From assembly GCF_001685015.1 (NCBI RefSeq), contig NZ_MAYT01000001.1:186001-250000 (forward strand): a stretch of DNA of 64,000 nucleotides, given 5' to 3'. The translations under genes and the position numbers were made by a program. The notes under the pieces are model-generated. The model was not told the origin of the DNA. It made no database searches and worked only from the letters and a program-made list of their open reading frames with translations. Shown here piece by piece: positions 51,763 through 60,232 of the stretch. The DNA is from Pseudobacillus wudalianchiensis (GTDB taxonomy: Bacteria; Bacillota; Bacilli; Bacillales; Domibacillaceae). Each line of letters opens with the position of its first letter. Within the stretch, counting starts at the first letter, position 1.

Positions 51763-52809
51763 ATGCGAAAAAAGAAGACGGCAGCGGTGGCAGTTATTTT
51801 AATTTCTTCTGTTTATACAGCAGGCTGCGGATTATGGCCCGAAGAGAAGAAGGAAAAAATTGATCCCCCGCAATCTGTTGTGTATACGGATAGCTTGACG
51901 AGTGAAGATGGACAAAAAGCTGCACAAAATAAAAATATGGTGATGACAGAGCTATATTTAATTGATAAAAACGGCTATGTTGTTTCTCAAACGATGCCTC
52001 TTCCGAATACAAAAAGTTTGGCCAAGCAGGCACTTGAATATCTTGTGGCCGAGGGTCCTGTATCCAATATGGTTCCAAATGGTTTTCGTCCTGTTCTGCC
52101 GGCCGGTACACAAATCAAAAGCGTTGACATTGAAAAAGGAACGGCAACAGTTGATTTCTCCCCTGAATTTAAAGAATATGATCGAGCAGACGAACAGAGA
52201 ATCGCTCAATCGATTACTTGGACATTAACTCAATTTGATTCGGTGGAGCGGGTAAAACTCCAAGTGAATGGCCATCCAATTTCTGAAATGCCAGTCGGAA
52301 AGATGGCACTTGATGAAGAAGGGTTAACACGACAAAGCGGAATTAATGTAGATGCCTCTGGTGTAGTGGATCTCGTAGACACAAGACCGGTCACCGTTTA
52401 TTATATGGCTCAAGAGGGAGAGGGCTATTATTATGTACCCGTCACGAAGCGTGTCAGCAATAAGGAACAAGATCAAATTACGGCCATTGTGAAAGAGTTA
52501 GCTAAAGGGCCGCGAGCAGATTCCGGGCTCGTAACAGAATTTCTTCCAGAAGCCGAATTATTGGAAAAGCCAATGATAAAGGAAGGGCGAGTTACGTTGA
52601 ACTTTAATGAGTCTATTCTTGGAAGTTTTGAAAATAAAATGGTGTCTGAGCATATATTACAATCACTCGCTTTGTCTCTGACGGAAGGAACCCAGATTGA
52701 GAGCTTGGCTATTCAGGTTGGTGGCAATTCAAACATTACGACTGAGCAAGGCAAGCCGCTTAGCAGTTCGGTAACACGTCCTGACGTAGTGAATCCGGTT
52801 GATTTGTGA
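51763..52809 (+). CDS. gerM: Germination/sporulation lipoprotein GerM
   Basis: 348 aa. The signal peptide ends in a lipobox-like TAGC (residues about 19-23), so the protein is probably lipid-anchored outside the membrane. Two GerMN domains follow: about 65-190 (LYLIDKNGYVVSQTMPLPNTKSLAKQALEYLVAEGPVSNM, PNGFRPVLP) and about 210-335 (VTVYYMAQEGEGYYYVPVTKRV, ELAKGPRADSGL). GerM links the mother-cell and forespore membranes in the engulfment/SpoIIQ-SpoIIIAH machinery and is needed for normal cortex and germination. AGGAGGGG precedes the ATG. Confidence 0.95.
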   Translation: MRKKKTAAVAVILISSVYTAGCGLWPEEKKEKIDPPQSVVYTDSLTSEDGQKAAQNKNMVMTELYLIDKNGYVVSQTMPLPNTKSLAKQALEYLVAEGPVSNMVPNGFRPVLPAGTQIKSVDIEKGTATVDFSPEFKEYDRADEQRIAQSITWTLTQFDSVERVKLQVNGHPISEMPVGKMALDEEGLTRQSGINVDASGVVDLVDTRPVTVYYMAQEGEGYYYVPVTKRVSNKEQDQITAIVKELAKGPRADSGLVTEFLPEAELLEKPMIKEGRVTLNFNESILGSFENKMVSEHILQSLALSLTEGTQIESLAIQVGGNSNITTEQGKPLSSSVTRPDVVNPVDL

Positions 52810-52858
52810 AAGTCTCTTTTAAAGGTGACAGATCGTATATGCAATTGACCTTTCTCAT

Positions 52859-52913
52859 AATCATCTATCTAACCACCTGCGATCAGGGGGCTAGGTGAAT
52901 GATTTCTTTTTTA
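52859..52913 (+). terminator. gerM terminator
   Basis: AATCAT and ATGATT pair outside, CACCT and AGGTG inside, with an asymmetric bulge, and CTTTTTT follows. Confidence 0.6.
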
Positions 52914-52976
52914 TGTCTGTGAGAAAAATGCTACTATAATAAGATGCAGATAAATGATACAACGGAGGGAATTAAG

Positions 52977-53738
52977 ATGAGATTTGATGGAAGACAAGCT
53001 CAGGAACTTAGACACGTACATATTGAGACTAATTATTTAAAGCATCCAGAGGGATCCGTGCTTATTCAAGTGGGAGATACGAAAGTGATTTGTACAGCCA
53101 GCATTGAGGAGCGGGTGCCTCCGTTTATGAGAGGGAGCGGAAAAGGCTGGATTTCAGCGGAATATTCGATGCTGCCGAGAGCAACGGGACAAAGGAATAT
53201 TCGTGAATCTTCTAAAGGAAAAGTATCAGGAAGAACGATGGAGATTCAACGGCTTATTGGCCGTGCTCTTAGAGCGATCGTGGATTTGGAAGCGATGGGC
53301 GAACGGACAGTTTGGATTGATTGTGATGTGATTCAGGCAGATGGCGGTACACGGACAGCGTCTATTACTGGTGCCTTTGTAGCGCTGACACTAGCGCTTA
53401 ATAAGCTATCTGAAGAAAAAGAGTTACCGGTATTTCCAGTTACTGATTTCTTAGCCGCAACAAGCGTAGGAATCGTCAAAGAGCATGGCGCCGTGTTAGA
53501 CTTAAATTACGTAGAAGACAGCCAGGCAGAGGTGGATATGAATATTGTCATGACAGGCAACAATGAGTTTGTGGAACTGCAGGGAACTGGAGAAGAAGCA
53601 ACTTTTTCTATTCAGGAGCTGCATCAACTTCTAGAACTTGCCCAGAACGGGATCACGAGCCTGTTTGCAATTCAATCAGCAGCCCTTGGTGAAATTGCTG
53701 AAAAAATCGGCAGACGACCAAAAGGAGAGGCAGAATGA
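52977..53738 (+). CDS. rph: Ribonuclease PH
   Basis: 253 aa from [21 protein letters not shown], the normal start, preceded by GGAGGG; an upstream in-frame ATG is rejected. A phosphorolytic 3'-5' exoribonuclease that trims tRNA ends. Conserved segments are [58 protein letters not shown] and [27 protein letters not shown] -10 at 52935 has a weak -35. It overlaps ysnA by four bases (ATGA), so translation is coupled. Confidence 0.96.
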   Translation: MRFDGRQAQELRHVHIETNYLKHPEGSVLIQVGDTKVICTASIEERVPPFMRGSGKGWISAEYSMLPRATGQRNIRESSKGKVSGRTMEIQRLIGRALRAIVDLEAMGERTVWIDCDVIQADGGTRTASITGAFVALTLALNKLSEEKELPVFPVTDFLAATSVGIVKEHGAVLDLNYVEDSQAEVDMNIVMTGNNEFVELQGTGEEATFSIQELHQLLELAQNGITSLFAIQSAALGEIAEKIGRRPKGEAE

Positions 53739-54343
53739 ATAAGGTCATTATTGCAACGAAAAATGAAGGAAAAGCGAAGGAATTTTCTAGTTTATTTGCA
53801 GAGTATGGAATAGAAGTGCAAACACTGCTTGATTATCCATCGTTGCCCGATGTAGAGGAAACAGGTCACACGTTTGAAGAAAATGCTGTATTGAAAGCAG
53901 AAGCAATAGCGAATGAAACAGGACAGTTAGTGATTGCCGATGATTCAGGCTTAAGCATTGATGCTCTTGATGGCCGGCCGGGCGTTTATTCTGCCCGCTA
54001 TGCTGGTGTTAAGAAAGACGATGAAGCCAATATTCAAAAAGTGTTAGCTGAACTCAAGGGAGTGCCGGAAGAAAAACGGACTGCCCGCTTTCATTGTGTA
54101 TTGGCCATTGCCCGTCCAGGTGAAAAAACGGTGACGGTATCTGGATCTTGTGAAGGGAAAATCACTTCAGAGAAGCAAGGCGCCAACGGATTTGGTTATG
54201 ATCCTATTTTCTGGATGGAGGGCTTCAAGAAAACAATGGCGGAACTGCAGCCGGAAGAAAAGAATAGTGTCAGTCACCGTGGTGGGGCCATGAAGAAATT
54301 AGGCGCACTGCTTCCGGAAATTATGGGTGGTGAAACGAGATGA
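53735..54343 (+). CDS. ysnA: dITP/XTP pyrophosphatase (RdgB/HAM1 family)
   Basis: 202 aa. It removes non-canonical purine nucleotides before they enter DNA or RNA. Family motifs: [58 protein letters not shown], and GFGYDPIFW followed by [10 protein letters not shown]. The catalytic Asp is in ADDSGL. It overlaps rph by ATGA at the 5' end and ysnB by ATGA at the 3' end. Confidence 0.95.
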   Translation: MNKVIIATKNEGKAKEFSSLFAEYGIEVQTLLDYPSLPDVEETGHTFEENAVLKAEAIANETGQLVIADDSGLSIDALDGRPGVYSARYAGVKKDDEANIQKVLAELKGVPEEKRTARFHCVLAIARPGEKTVTVSGSCEGKITSEKQGANGFGYDPIFWMEGFKKTMAELQPEEKNSVSHRGGAMKKLGALLPEIMGGETR

Positions 54344-54849
54344 AAGTGTTAGTTGTGAGTGACAGTCACGGCTGGAGTGAAATTTTAACAGAGCTGAAAC
54401 AGCGTTATGAAGGGGAAGTAGATGTATTGATTCATTGCGGCGACTCTGAATTGAGTGCGGATAACCCGGCAATTGAAGGGTATGTAGCGGTAAGAGGGAA
54501 TTGCGACACAGAAGAAGAGTTTCCCTATGATATTGTCGAGGGTGTCAAGGGAAAAAGAATATTCATTACTCATGGTCATCGCTATAACGTGAAAATGTCG
54601 CTTATGAAGTTAACTTATAAAGCGCAAGAAAATGGCTCAGATTTTGTCTTTTTTGGTCATTCTCATTTGTTAGGCGCCGAGAAGATAAATGATGCTATTT
54701 TTCTGAATCCAGGGAGCATTGCTATGCCGCGTGGTCGGCGGGAGAAAACGTATGCGCTTGTGGAAGCAGACGAGCAACAGGCTGTCATTCGTTTTTTTGA
54801 TGAAACCCATCGGGAATTAACAGAGCTGCAATGTGTTTTTTCACTTTAA
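54340..54849 (+). CDS. ysnB: YfcE/MJ0936-family metallophosphoesterase
   Basis: 169 aa. Calcineurin-like fold: LVVSDSHGW, LIHCGDSEL, VRGNCDTEE, ITHGHRYNV and FGHSHLLG carry the two-metal ligands D-x-H, GD, GNCD, H and GHSH, and NPGS follows. A manganese-dependent phosphodiesterase of unknown physiological substrate. Its ATG overlaps the ysnA stop. End of the rph-ysnA-ysnB operon. Confidence 0.93.
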   Translation: MKVLVVSDSHGWSEILTELKQRYEGEVDVLIHCGDSELSADNPAIEGYVAVRGNCDTEEEFPYDIVEGVKGKRIFITHGHRYNVKMSLMKLTYKAQENGSDFVFFGHSHLLGAEKINDAIFLNPGSIAMPRGRREKTYALVEADEQQAVIRFFDETHRELTELQCVFSL

Positions 54850-54918
54850 ATCGTTTTTATGTATAACCTGTTAATTAGGATGCATAGAATAAAAGCAGTG
54901 AGTTATAGGAGTGTGCAA

Positions 54919-54979
54919 GCGAAAGTGCAGTTTAAACAGCCAATAGAATGCTAACTTTTTAAGCTGCACTTTTGCTTTT
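54919..54979 (+). terminator. Long hairpin ending the rph operon
   Basis: Arms at 54919-54935 and 54959-54975 pair over 17 positions (two wobble pairs), followed by TTTT. The stem includes AAAGTGCAG / CTGCACTTT. Confidence 0.75.
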
Positions 54980-55032
54980 AAAGCAGAAAAATCCCTCTCT
55001 ATGAAATAAATGAAAAAAACTTAAAAAACACG

Positions 55033-55061
55033 TTGACAATCTTTCGTGAGGTTGTTATTAT
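55033..55061 (+). promoter_or_regulatory. Promoter of tRNA-Arg
   Basis: TTGACA (55033-55038), 17-nt spacer, TATTAT (55056-55061). It lies 40 nt before the tRNA. Confidence 0.8.
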
Positions 55062-55101
55062 AGTAAATGTCTTACATAACTTGTTTAACACTTTTAAAAT
55101 T

Positions 55102-55178
<77 letters not shown>

Positions 55179-55192
55179 TACATAATGAAATC

Positions 55193-55225
55193 AACCTTTC
55201 AGGCAAACGCTTGGAAGGTTTTTTT
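55193..55225 (+). terminator. tRNA-Arg terminator
   Basis: AACCTTTCA / TGGAAGGTT, 9 bp with one wobble, 9-10 nt loop, then TTTTT. Confidence 0.88.
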
Positions 55226-55404
55226 ATATTTGAAATTTGAGAAGGAATCCTTGCTTAGCACGATTAAATCCTTTTGTTTTCGATCATCCGCCTTCTCCAT
55301 TGCTTTTTTTTTTCGAATATCCGTGCTACACTTACAGAAATACAAAAAAAGGAATGGAAGCAGCCGCTGTTTTCATCGAAGTAGAGGCAATCGGGTGACT
55401 GACT

Positions 55405-56382
55405 ATGAAGAAGAAAAAGTGGGATAGAAAAGGAAATGTATTTATTTTTCCAGGAACGGGACAGGCGCTTATCCAAAAAGGACGGGCCGCCCTTGAAGCG
55501 AAGCAATATGATGAAGCCGCTTCTTTTTTGTCCCAAGCGCTGGAACATCCGCTTACTGAAGAAGGGGATGTAAAAACAGCCCTCTTACTAGCTTTGTACG
55601 AAAGTGGTCGTTACGACAGCGCCTTAGAGTTGTGTAAAGACATGCTACATAAGGGGCTTGGCGATTACTATGATGTGCTTGATATTTACGTGCTTATTCT
55701 TATGCAGCAAAAACAGTATAAGACGATCTTTTCCACGCTATCAGCGTTGATGGAGGAAAAGCAGCTGCCAGAAGAAAAGCGAGAGTATTTTGAACGGCTG
55801 TTGGAGTTAAGCCGGAAGATGCTGGATGCTCCAGAAACCAGGTGGATGCCGCTGTTTACTGGCCAGGAAACCTTACGTGAGCAAACGTTAAGATTGATGG
55901 AGCTTGCTCATGTGAATATCCAGCCGTATTATGACGAGCTAGTCGCCATGCTTGAAAAAGAAGGCACGCATCCTTTTTTGCAAACACTTATTTTGAACGT
56001 ATTAAAGGAACATGGAATTGAAAGGGCCGTAACGGTAAGGAAGTTTGAATTTACGGGTAGTGTAATTCCTGTACAGTTGTCCGATGCTTTTGAAAAGGAT
56101 TATTTTAAGAAGGTTATCCACTTTTTAGAAGACGAGCTAGCGGACAAAGATCCAGTACAGCTTGAGCAAGTAAAGGAAATAGTCAAGCATCATTTTTTCC
56201 TTATATATCCTTTTGAGCCGAAGGAGATTTCTCCTGAAGGATGGGCTAGAGCATCATTGCGGCAGCTTCGTACCTATTACCAAGAACCGGGGCTGGAAAC
56301 AGAGAATGAGCTGGATAAAGAGGTTCAAAAGAGCCTTGCTTTTATGAGGAAATTAGATGAAATTTCTTCACCGATCATGTAG
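55405..56382 (+). CDS. ysoA: TPR-repeat protein YsoA
   Basis: 325 aa, all helical. TPR-like helix pairs are visible at about 18-50 (GQALIQKGRAALEAKQYDEAASFLSQALEH) and 57-90 (VKTALLLALYESGRYDSALELCKDML), with less regular repeats later. No enzymatic motif, so it is presumably a protein-interaction scaffold. It lies just upstream of tig, as ysoA does in B. subtilis. The start has a weak ribosome binding site (GGGTGA). Confidence 0.87.
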   Translation: MKKKKWDRKGNVFIFPGTGQALIQKGRAALEAKQYDEAASFLSQALEHPLTEEGDVKTALLLALYESGRYDSALELCKDMLHKGLGDYYDVLDIYVLILMQQKQYKTIFSTLSALMEEKQLPEEKREYFERLLELSRKMLDAPETRWMPLFTGQETLREQTLRLMELAHVNIQPYYDELVAMLEKEGTHPFLQTLILNVLKEHGIERAVTVRKFEFTGSVIPVQLSDAFEKDYFKKVIHFLEDELADKDPVQLEQVKEIVKHHFFLIYPFEPKEISPEGWARASLRQLRTYYQEPGLETENELDKEVQKSLAFMRKLDEISSPIM

Positions 56383-56390
56383 GCTTTTTG

Positions 56391-56418
56391 TTGAAAGAGA
56401 AAAAACGTATGTTATAAT
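56391..56418 (+). promoter_or_regulatory. SigA promoter of tig
   Basis: TTGAAA (56391-56396), 16-nt spacer, TATAAT (56413-56418), about 110 nt before the start codon. Confidence 0.78.
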
Positions 56419-56525
56419 GTAAAGGTCATAATGTGTCCTTTTTGTGTAAGAAAGATATACATAGGGCGGCCGAACAACTTATACTGTTCATGATGATCAA
56501 TTTATAGATTTTTGGAGGGAACTTT

Positions 56526-57812
56526 ATGTCTGCTAAATGGGAAAAGCAAGAAGGGAACCAAGGGGTTCTAACAGTAGAAGTAGATGCGGAAACAGTAAAC
56601 AACGGTTTAGATGCCGCATTTAAAAAAGTAGTAAAAAACATTAACGTACCTGGTTTCCGTAAAGGTAAAATGCCACGCGCTTTATTTGAAAAGCGTTTCG
56701 GTGTAGAGTCTCTTTATCAAGATGCACTGGATATCATTCTTCCAGAAGCATATGGAAAAGCGGTTGAGGAAGCAGGAATTGATCCTGTAGACCGTCCAGA
56801 AATTGATATTGAGCAAATGGAAAAAGGCAAAGAGTTAATTTTCAAAGCGACTGTTACTGTTAAGCCTGAAGTAAAGCTTGGCGAATATAAAGGGCTTGAA
56901 GCAGAAAAATTAAGCACAGAAGTAACAGACGAGGATGTTCAGGAAGAACTAACAGCTCTTCAAAAGCGTCATGCTGAGCTTGTTGTGAAAGAAGACGGAA
57001 AAGTAGAAGACGGCGACACAGTTGTTCTTGATTTCGAAGGCTCTGTTGACGGAGAAGTATTTGAAGGCGGCACAGCTGAAAACTACTCATTAGTTGTTGG
57101 TTCAGGTACATTCATTCCTGGATTCGAAGAGCAATTGATCGGTGTAGCAGCTGGCGAAGAGAAAGACGTAGAAGTTACTTTCCCTGAAGAGTACCATGCA
57201 GAAGAGCTTGCTGGCAAACCAGCTGTATTCAAAGTGAAGGTTCATGAAATCAAAGCGCAAGAGCTTCCTGAACTAAATGACGAATTTGCAAAAGAAACAG
57301 ACGAAGATGTGGAAACACTTGATGAATTAAAAGCGAAAATCCGCACGCGTCTTGAAGAGCAAAAGAAAACAGCTGCAGAGCAAACACTTCGTGATACGCT
57401 CGTGGAAAAAGCAGCAGCTAATGCAGAAATCGACGTACCAGAAGTAATGATCGAAAATGAAATTGATCGTATGCTTCAGGAATTTACACAAAACCTTTCT
57501 ATGCAAGGTATGAATCTTGATCTTTACTATCAATTCTCAGGTCAAAGCGAAGCAGACCTTCGTGGCCAAATGAAAGAAAATGCAGAAACACGTGTACGCA
57601 CAAGCTTAACGCTTGAAGCTATCGCAGAAGCAGAGAACTTAGAAGCAACTGAAGAAGATACAGAAAAAGAATTAAGCAAGATGGCAGAACAGTTTAATCT
57701 GTCAGTTGAAGACATTAAAAAAGCATTAGGCAACTTAGATGGCATGCAGGCTGACTTAAAGATCCGCAAAGCAATCGAATTTCTTGTGGAAAACAGCAAA
57801 GCTAGTGCATAA
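56526..57812 (+). CDS. tig: Trigger factor (ribosome-associated chaperone)
   Basis: 428 aa, standard length. The N-terminal ribosome-binding domain has the signature [19 protein letters not shown] (family GFRxGKxP). A FKBP-type peptidyl-prolyl isomerase domain covers about 150-235 ([34 protein letters not shown]). The C-terminal helical chaperone arms span about 250-428 ([21 protein letters not shown] onward). It binds nascent chains at the ribosome exit. GGAGGG precedes the ATG. Own promoter and terminator. Confidence 0.98.
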   Translation: MSAKWEKQEGNQGVLTVEVDAETVNNGLDAAFKKVVKNINVPGFRKGKMPRALFEKRFGVESLYQDALDIILPEAYGKAVEEAGIDPVDRPEIDIEQMEKGKELIFKATVTVKPEVKLGEYKGLEAEKLSTEVTDEDVQEELTALQKRHAELVVKEDGKVEDGDTVVLDFEGSVDGEVFEGGTAENYSLVVGSGTFIPGFEEQLIGVAAGEEKDVEVTFPEEYHAEELAGKPAVFKVKVHEIKAQELPELNDEFAKETDEDVETLDELKAKIRTRLEEQKKTAAEQTLRDTLVEKAAANAEIDVPEVMIENEIDRMLQEFTQNLSMQGMNLDLYYQFSGQSEADLRGQMKENAETRVRTSLTLEAIAEAENLEATEEDTEKELSKMAEQFNLSVEDIKKALGNLDGMQADLKIRKAIEFLVENSKASA

Positions 57813-57828
57813 TAATAGATAATGGTAG

Positions 57829-57859
57829 ACAAGGCGCGAACTGCTCGTGCCTTGTTTTC
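57829..57859 (+). terminator. tig terminator
   Basis: ACAAGGCGCG / CGTGCCTTGT (one wobble) with a 7-nt loop, then TTTT. Confidence 0.88.
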
Positions 57860-58066
57860 TACCTATTACTTACTACCATACATATATAACAGTCAAGGTG
57901 CTTATAAGAAAATGGGGATTTTATCCGCATAGGAAGTCAGTTGTATACTTGATTCTTAAATAAAAGCAGCTTGACGAAGAAAAGTGAAAAAATGTTTTAG
58001 TAATAGTGCAGATGGTTACACATTATATATACAAAAGACCTTTTGTTTCTGCAATAGAACAAAATG

Positions 58067-58075
58067 TGGTACAAT
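58067..58075 (+). promoter_or_regulatory. Candidate extended -10 promoter of clpX
   Basis: TGGTACAAT combines an extended -10 TGn with TACAAT. No good -35 is visible. It would give a leader of about 430 nt before clpX. Confidence 0.5.
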
Positions 58076-58100
58076 GCAATACATACTTTTTTAATAAAGA

Positions 58101-58246
58101 GCCAACGGCGCTCGTTCAGCGTACACGTTGACATCTGTAGCTGAACGAGGGAAAAGTGAGAAATCACCCGTTTGGCCGCAGCAAATTGTTGGGGCAAGAG
58201 CGGGTAAATAAACAGCTAGGCGCGATTGCCTAAAAGACATATGTCA
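58101..58246 (+). ncRNA. Candidate structured clpX leader RNA
   Basis: Nested pairing is visible. An outer stem GCCAACGG (58101-58108) with CCGTTTGGC (58168-58176, one bulge) encloses CTCGTTCAG / CTGAACGAG (58111-58119 with 58141-58149) and GTGA-GAAA-TCAC (58156-58167, a GNRA tetraloop), a three-way junction. Further on, CCGC / GCGG (58176-58179 with 58200-58203, sharing base 58176 with the first stem) and TAGGC / GCCTA (58217-58232) follow. I recognise no riboswitch or other known class. The stems fit together without conflict apart from that shared base. Confidence 0.45.
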
Positions 58247-58312
58247 CAAAAAATGACTGTTTGTTTTTTATGGGAAAGGGTGACAGGGAGAGTAAAATCA
58301 ACGTACACACTG

Positions 58313-58479
58313 GCGCCTGCAGCTGGGCACGAAAAGCGGAGGGCGCTTGCCCAGCGGCGTATAGACTGGACGGCTCCGCATGAGATAAAGGAAACACGAA
58401 GAGCGTGAGCGGATTCGATGTTGACTTATCGCAAGAAGGAGCAGGAAGTCCACTAGCCGTTAAGCGCCTGCAGCTGGAC
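58313..58479. repeat. Bacillaceae interspersed repeat, structured, with direct terminal repeats
   Basis: GCGCCTGCAGCTGGGC (58313-58328) and GCGCCTGCAGCTGGAC (58464-58479) bracket a GC-rich unit. The unit contains GAAAAGCGGAGGGCGCTTGC, GACTGGACGGCTCCGCATGA, GATAAAGGAAACACGAAGAG and GATGTTGACTTATCG. GGCGCTT pairs with AAGCGCC, and GGAC/CTCC pair with GGAG/GTCC, so the whole unit can fold. I know near-identical sequences from many Bacillaceae genomes. An open frame across it is not a gene. Confidence 0.75.
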
Positions 58480-58512
58480 AAGCGATTAATTATTTATAAG
58501 GGGTGAAAAACA

Positions 58513-59775
58513 TTGTTCAAGTTTAACGATGAAAAAGGGCAGCTTAAATGTTCTTTCTGTGGAAAAACACAGGATCAAGTACGCAAACTTGTAGCTGGAC
58601 CCGGTGTATATATATGTGATGAGTGTATTGAGCTATGCACTGAAATAGTTGAGGAAGAGCTTGGGACTGAAGAAGAAGTAGAGTTTAAAGACGTACCGAA
58701 ACCAATGGAAATTCGTGATATTTTGGATGATTACGTCATTGGCCAGGAACGTGCTAAAAAGTCATTAGCCGTTGCTGTTTATAACCACTATAAGCGTATC
58801 AATTCAAACAGCAAAGTAGATGACGTGGAATTAGCGAAAAGTAATATTTGTTTAATTGGGCCTACAGGAAGTGGAAAAACCCTTCTTGCACAAACACTTG
58901 CACGTATTTTAGATGTGCCATTTGCTATTGCTGATGCTACTTCTTTAACGGAAGCAGGTTACGTGGGGGAGGATGTAGAAAACATCCTTCTTAAATTAAT
59001 CCAAGCTGCTGATTACGATGTAGAAAAAGCGGAAAAGGGCATTATTTACATCGATGAGATTGATAAAGTAGCGCGTAAATCTGAAAATCCATCTATTACA
59101 CGTGATGTTTCTGGTGAAGGCGTACAGCAGGCCCTTCTGAAAATTTTAGAAGGTACAGTAGCGAGTGTTCCGCCACAAGGTGGACGTAAGCATCCTCATC
59201 AGGAATTTATTCAAATCGATACAACAAATATTCTCTTTATCTGCGGAGGAGCGTTTGATGGCGTAGAGCAAATTATTAAACGCCGTCTAGGTCAAAAAGT
59301 AATTGGTTTTGGCCTTGAAACAAAGCAAGAAGAAGTGACAGATGGCTCTCTTTTATCTAAGCTAGTACCGGAAGATTTATTAAAATTTGGGTTAATTCCT
59401 GAATTCATTGGCCGTCTTCCAGTGATCGCAAGCCTTGAACAGCTTGATGAAGAAGCACTCGTTGAAATCTTAACCAAGCCAAAAAATGCGCTTGTTAAAC
59501 AATATCAAAAAATGATGGAGCTTGATGAAGTGAGCCTCGAGTTTGAAGAGGATGCCCTTCGTGAAATTGCTAAAAAGGCAATTGAACGTAAAACAGGTGC
59601 ACGCGGACTCCGTTCTATTATTGAAAGCATTATGCTGGATGTCATGTATGACCTGCCTTCAAGAGAGGACATTAAAACATGCGTCATTACGGAGGACACA
59701 GTCCTCAACAACGCAGCGCCAAAACTTCTTGGCGAAAACGGCCAAAAAATAGACCTAACCAAAACCTCAGCGTAA
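58513..59775 (+). CDS. clpX: ATP-dependent Clp protease ATP-binding subunit ClpX
   Basis: 420 aa starting at TTG after AGGGGTG. The N-terminal zinc-binding domain is [30 protein letters not shown]. The AAA+ domain has Walker A GPTGSGKT, the pore loop [12 protein letters not shown], Walker [11 protein letters not shown], the [23 protein letters not shown] segment and sensor 2 in [12 protein letters not shown]. The IGF loop that docks ClpP is VIGFG. It unfolds substrates for ClpP. A long leader with a folded region and a repeat precedes it. Confidence 0.98.
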   Translation: MFKFNDEKGQLKCSFCGKTQDQVRKLVAGPGVYICDECIELCTEIVEEELGTEEEVEFKDVPKPMEIRDILDDYVIGQERAKKSLAVAVYNHYKRINSNSKVDDVELAKSNICLIGPTGSGKTLLAQTLARILDVPFAIADATSLTEAGYVGEDVENILLKLIQAADYDVEKAEKGIIYIDEIDKVARKSENPSITRDVSGEGVQQALLKILEGTVASVPPQGGRKHPHQEFIQIDTTNILFICGGAFDGVEQIIKRRLGQKVIGFGLETKQEEVTDGSLLSKLVPEDLLKFGLIPEFIGRLPVIASLEQLDEEALVEILTKPKNALVKQYQKMMELDEVSLEFEEDALREIAKKAIERKTGARGLRSIIESIMLDVMYDLPSREDIKTCVITEDTVLNNAAPKLLGENGQKIDLTKTSA

Positions 59776-59776
59776 T

Positions 59777-59904
59777 ATAGAAAAGCGGAGCCGACTGTAT
59801 TGGGGCGACAAGCATAAGACAGGCTGGCGCTGGTGTAGTGGCGTTTTTCAGCCACAGCGTCAGATTGGCTTATGACCTCGAGCCCCAAGGAGGCGAAGCT
59901 GGAC
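59777..59904. repeat. Structured interspersed repeat, copy 1
   Basis: Begins ATAGAAAAGCGGAGCCGACT and ends GGAGGCGAAGCTGGAC. Between them TTGGGGC / GCCCCAA, CATAAG / CTTATG, CTGGCGCTG / CAGCGTCAG and GTGGC / GCCAC form one long nested hairpin (59800-59888). Resembles the same Bacillaceae repeat families as the element before clpX (shared GAAAAGCGG start and GCTGGAC end). Confidence 0.7.
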
Positions 59905-59906
59905 AA

Positions 59907-59960
59907 TAGAAAAGCGGAAGCGGCCTGATTAGCCCGCTAGGAGGTTGGAGGGCTCGAAAA
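59907..59960. repeat. Structured interspersed repeat, truncated copy 2
   Basis: A second start, AATAGAAAAGCGGAAGCGGC, follows the end of copy 1 at once. It continues with TTAGCCCGCTAGGAGGTTGG and then fades, so this copy is 3' truncated. Confidence 0.55.
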
Positions 59961-60013
59961 GGAGTTCAAAAGCGTCTGGTAAAGTAACAGAATAAAATAA
60001 ACAATTTATGAAA

Positions 60014-60052
60014 ACAGGACAGCTCAAAGTCATGCGGCTGCCCTGTTTTTTT
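60014..60052 (+). terminator. clpX terminator
   Basis: ACAGGACAGC / GCTGCCCTGT (one A/C mismatch) followed by TTTTTTT. Confidence 0.85.
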
Positions 60053-60232
60053 GTCGTAGAAGAACTTCCGAATGAATGGCTGTTTATGAGTATCAAAATG
60101 AGGCGATACTGGCAAATAAGAAAACGGATGATGAGAAGATAGAGGATGGCTTCTGGAAGAACATAGGGGCATTCCTATGGAAAGATCAGCCGTTTATGCA
60201 GGGATCACTTTGCTAGTATGGGAGGATACGAT

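Noticed and set aside
55185-55427. 80-codon frame after the tRNA
   Set aside because: Begins inside the tRNA terminator and has no ribosome binding site. ysoA starts in another frame at 55405.
58226-58408. 60-codon frame in the tig-clpX gap
   Set aside because: Lies across the interspersed repeat, has no ribosome binding site and ends inside the repeat.
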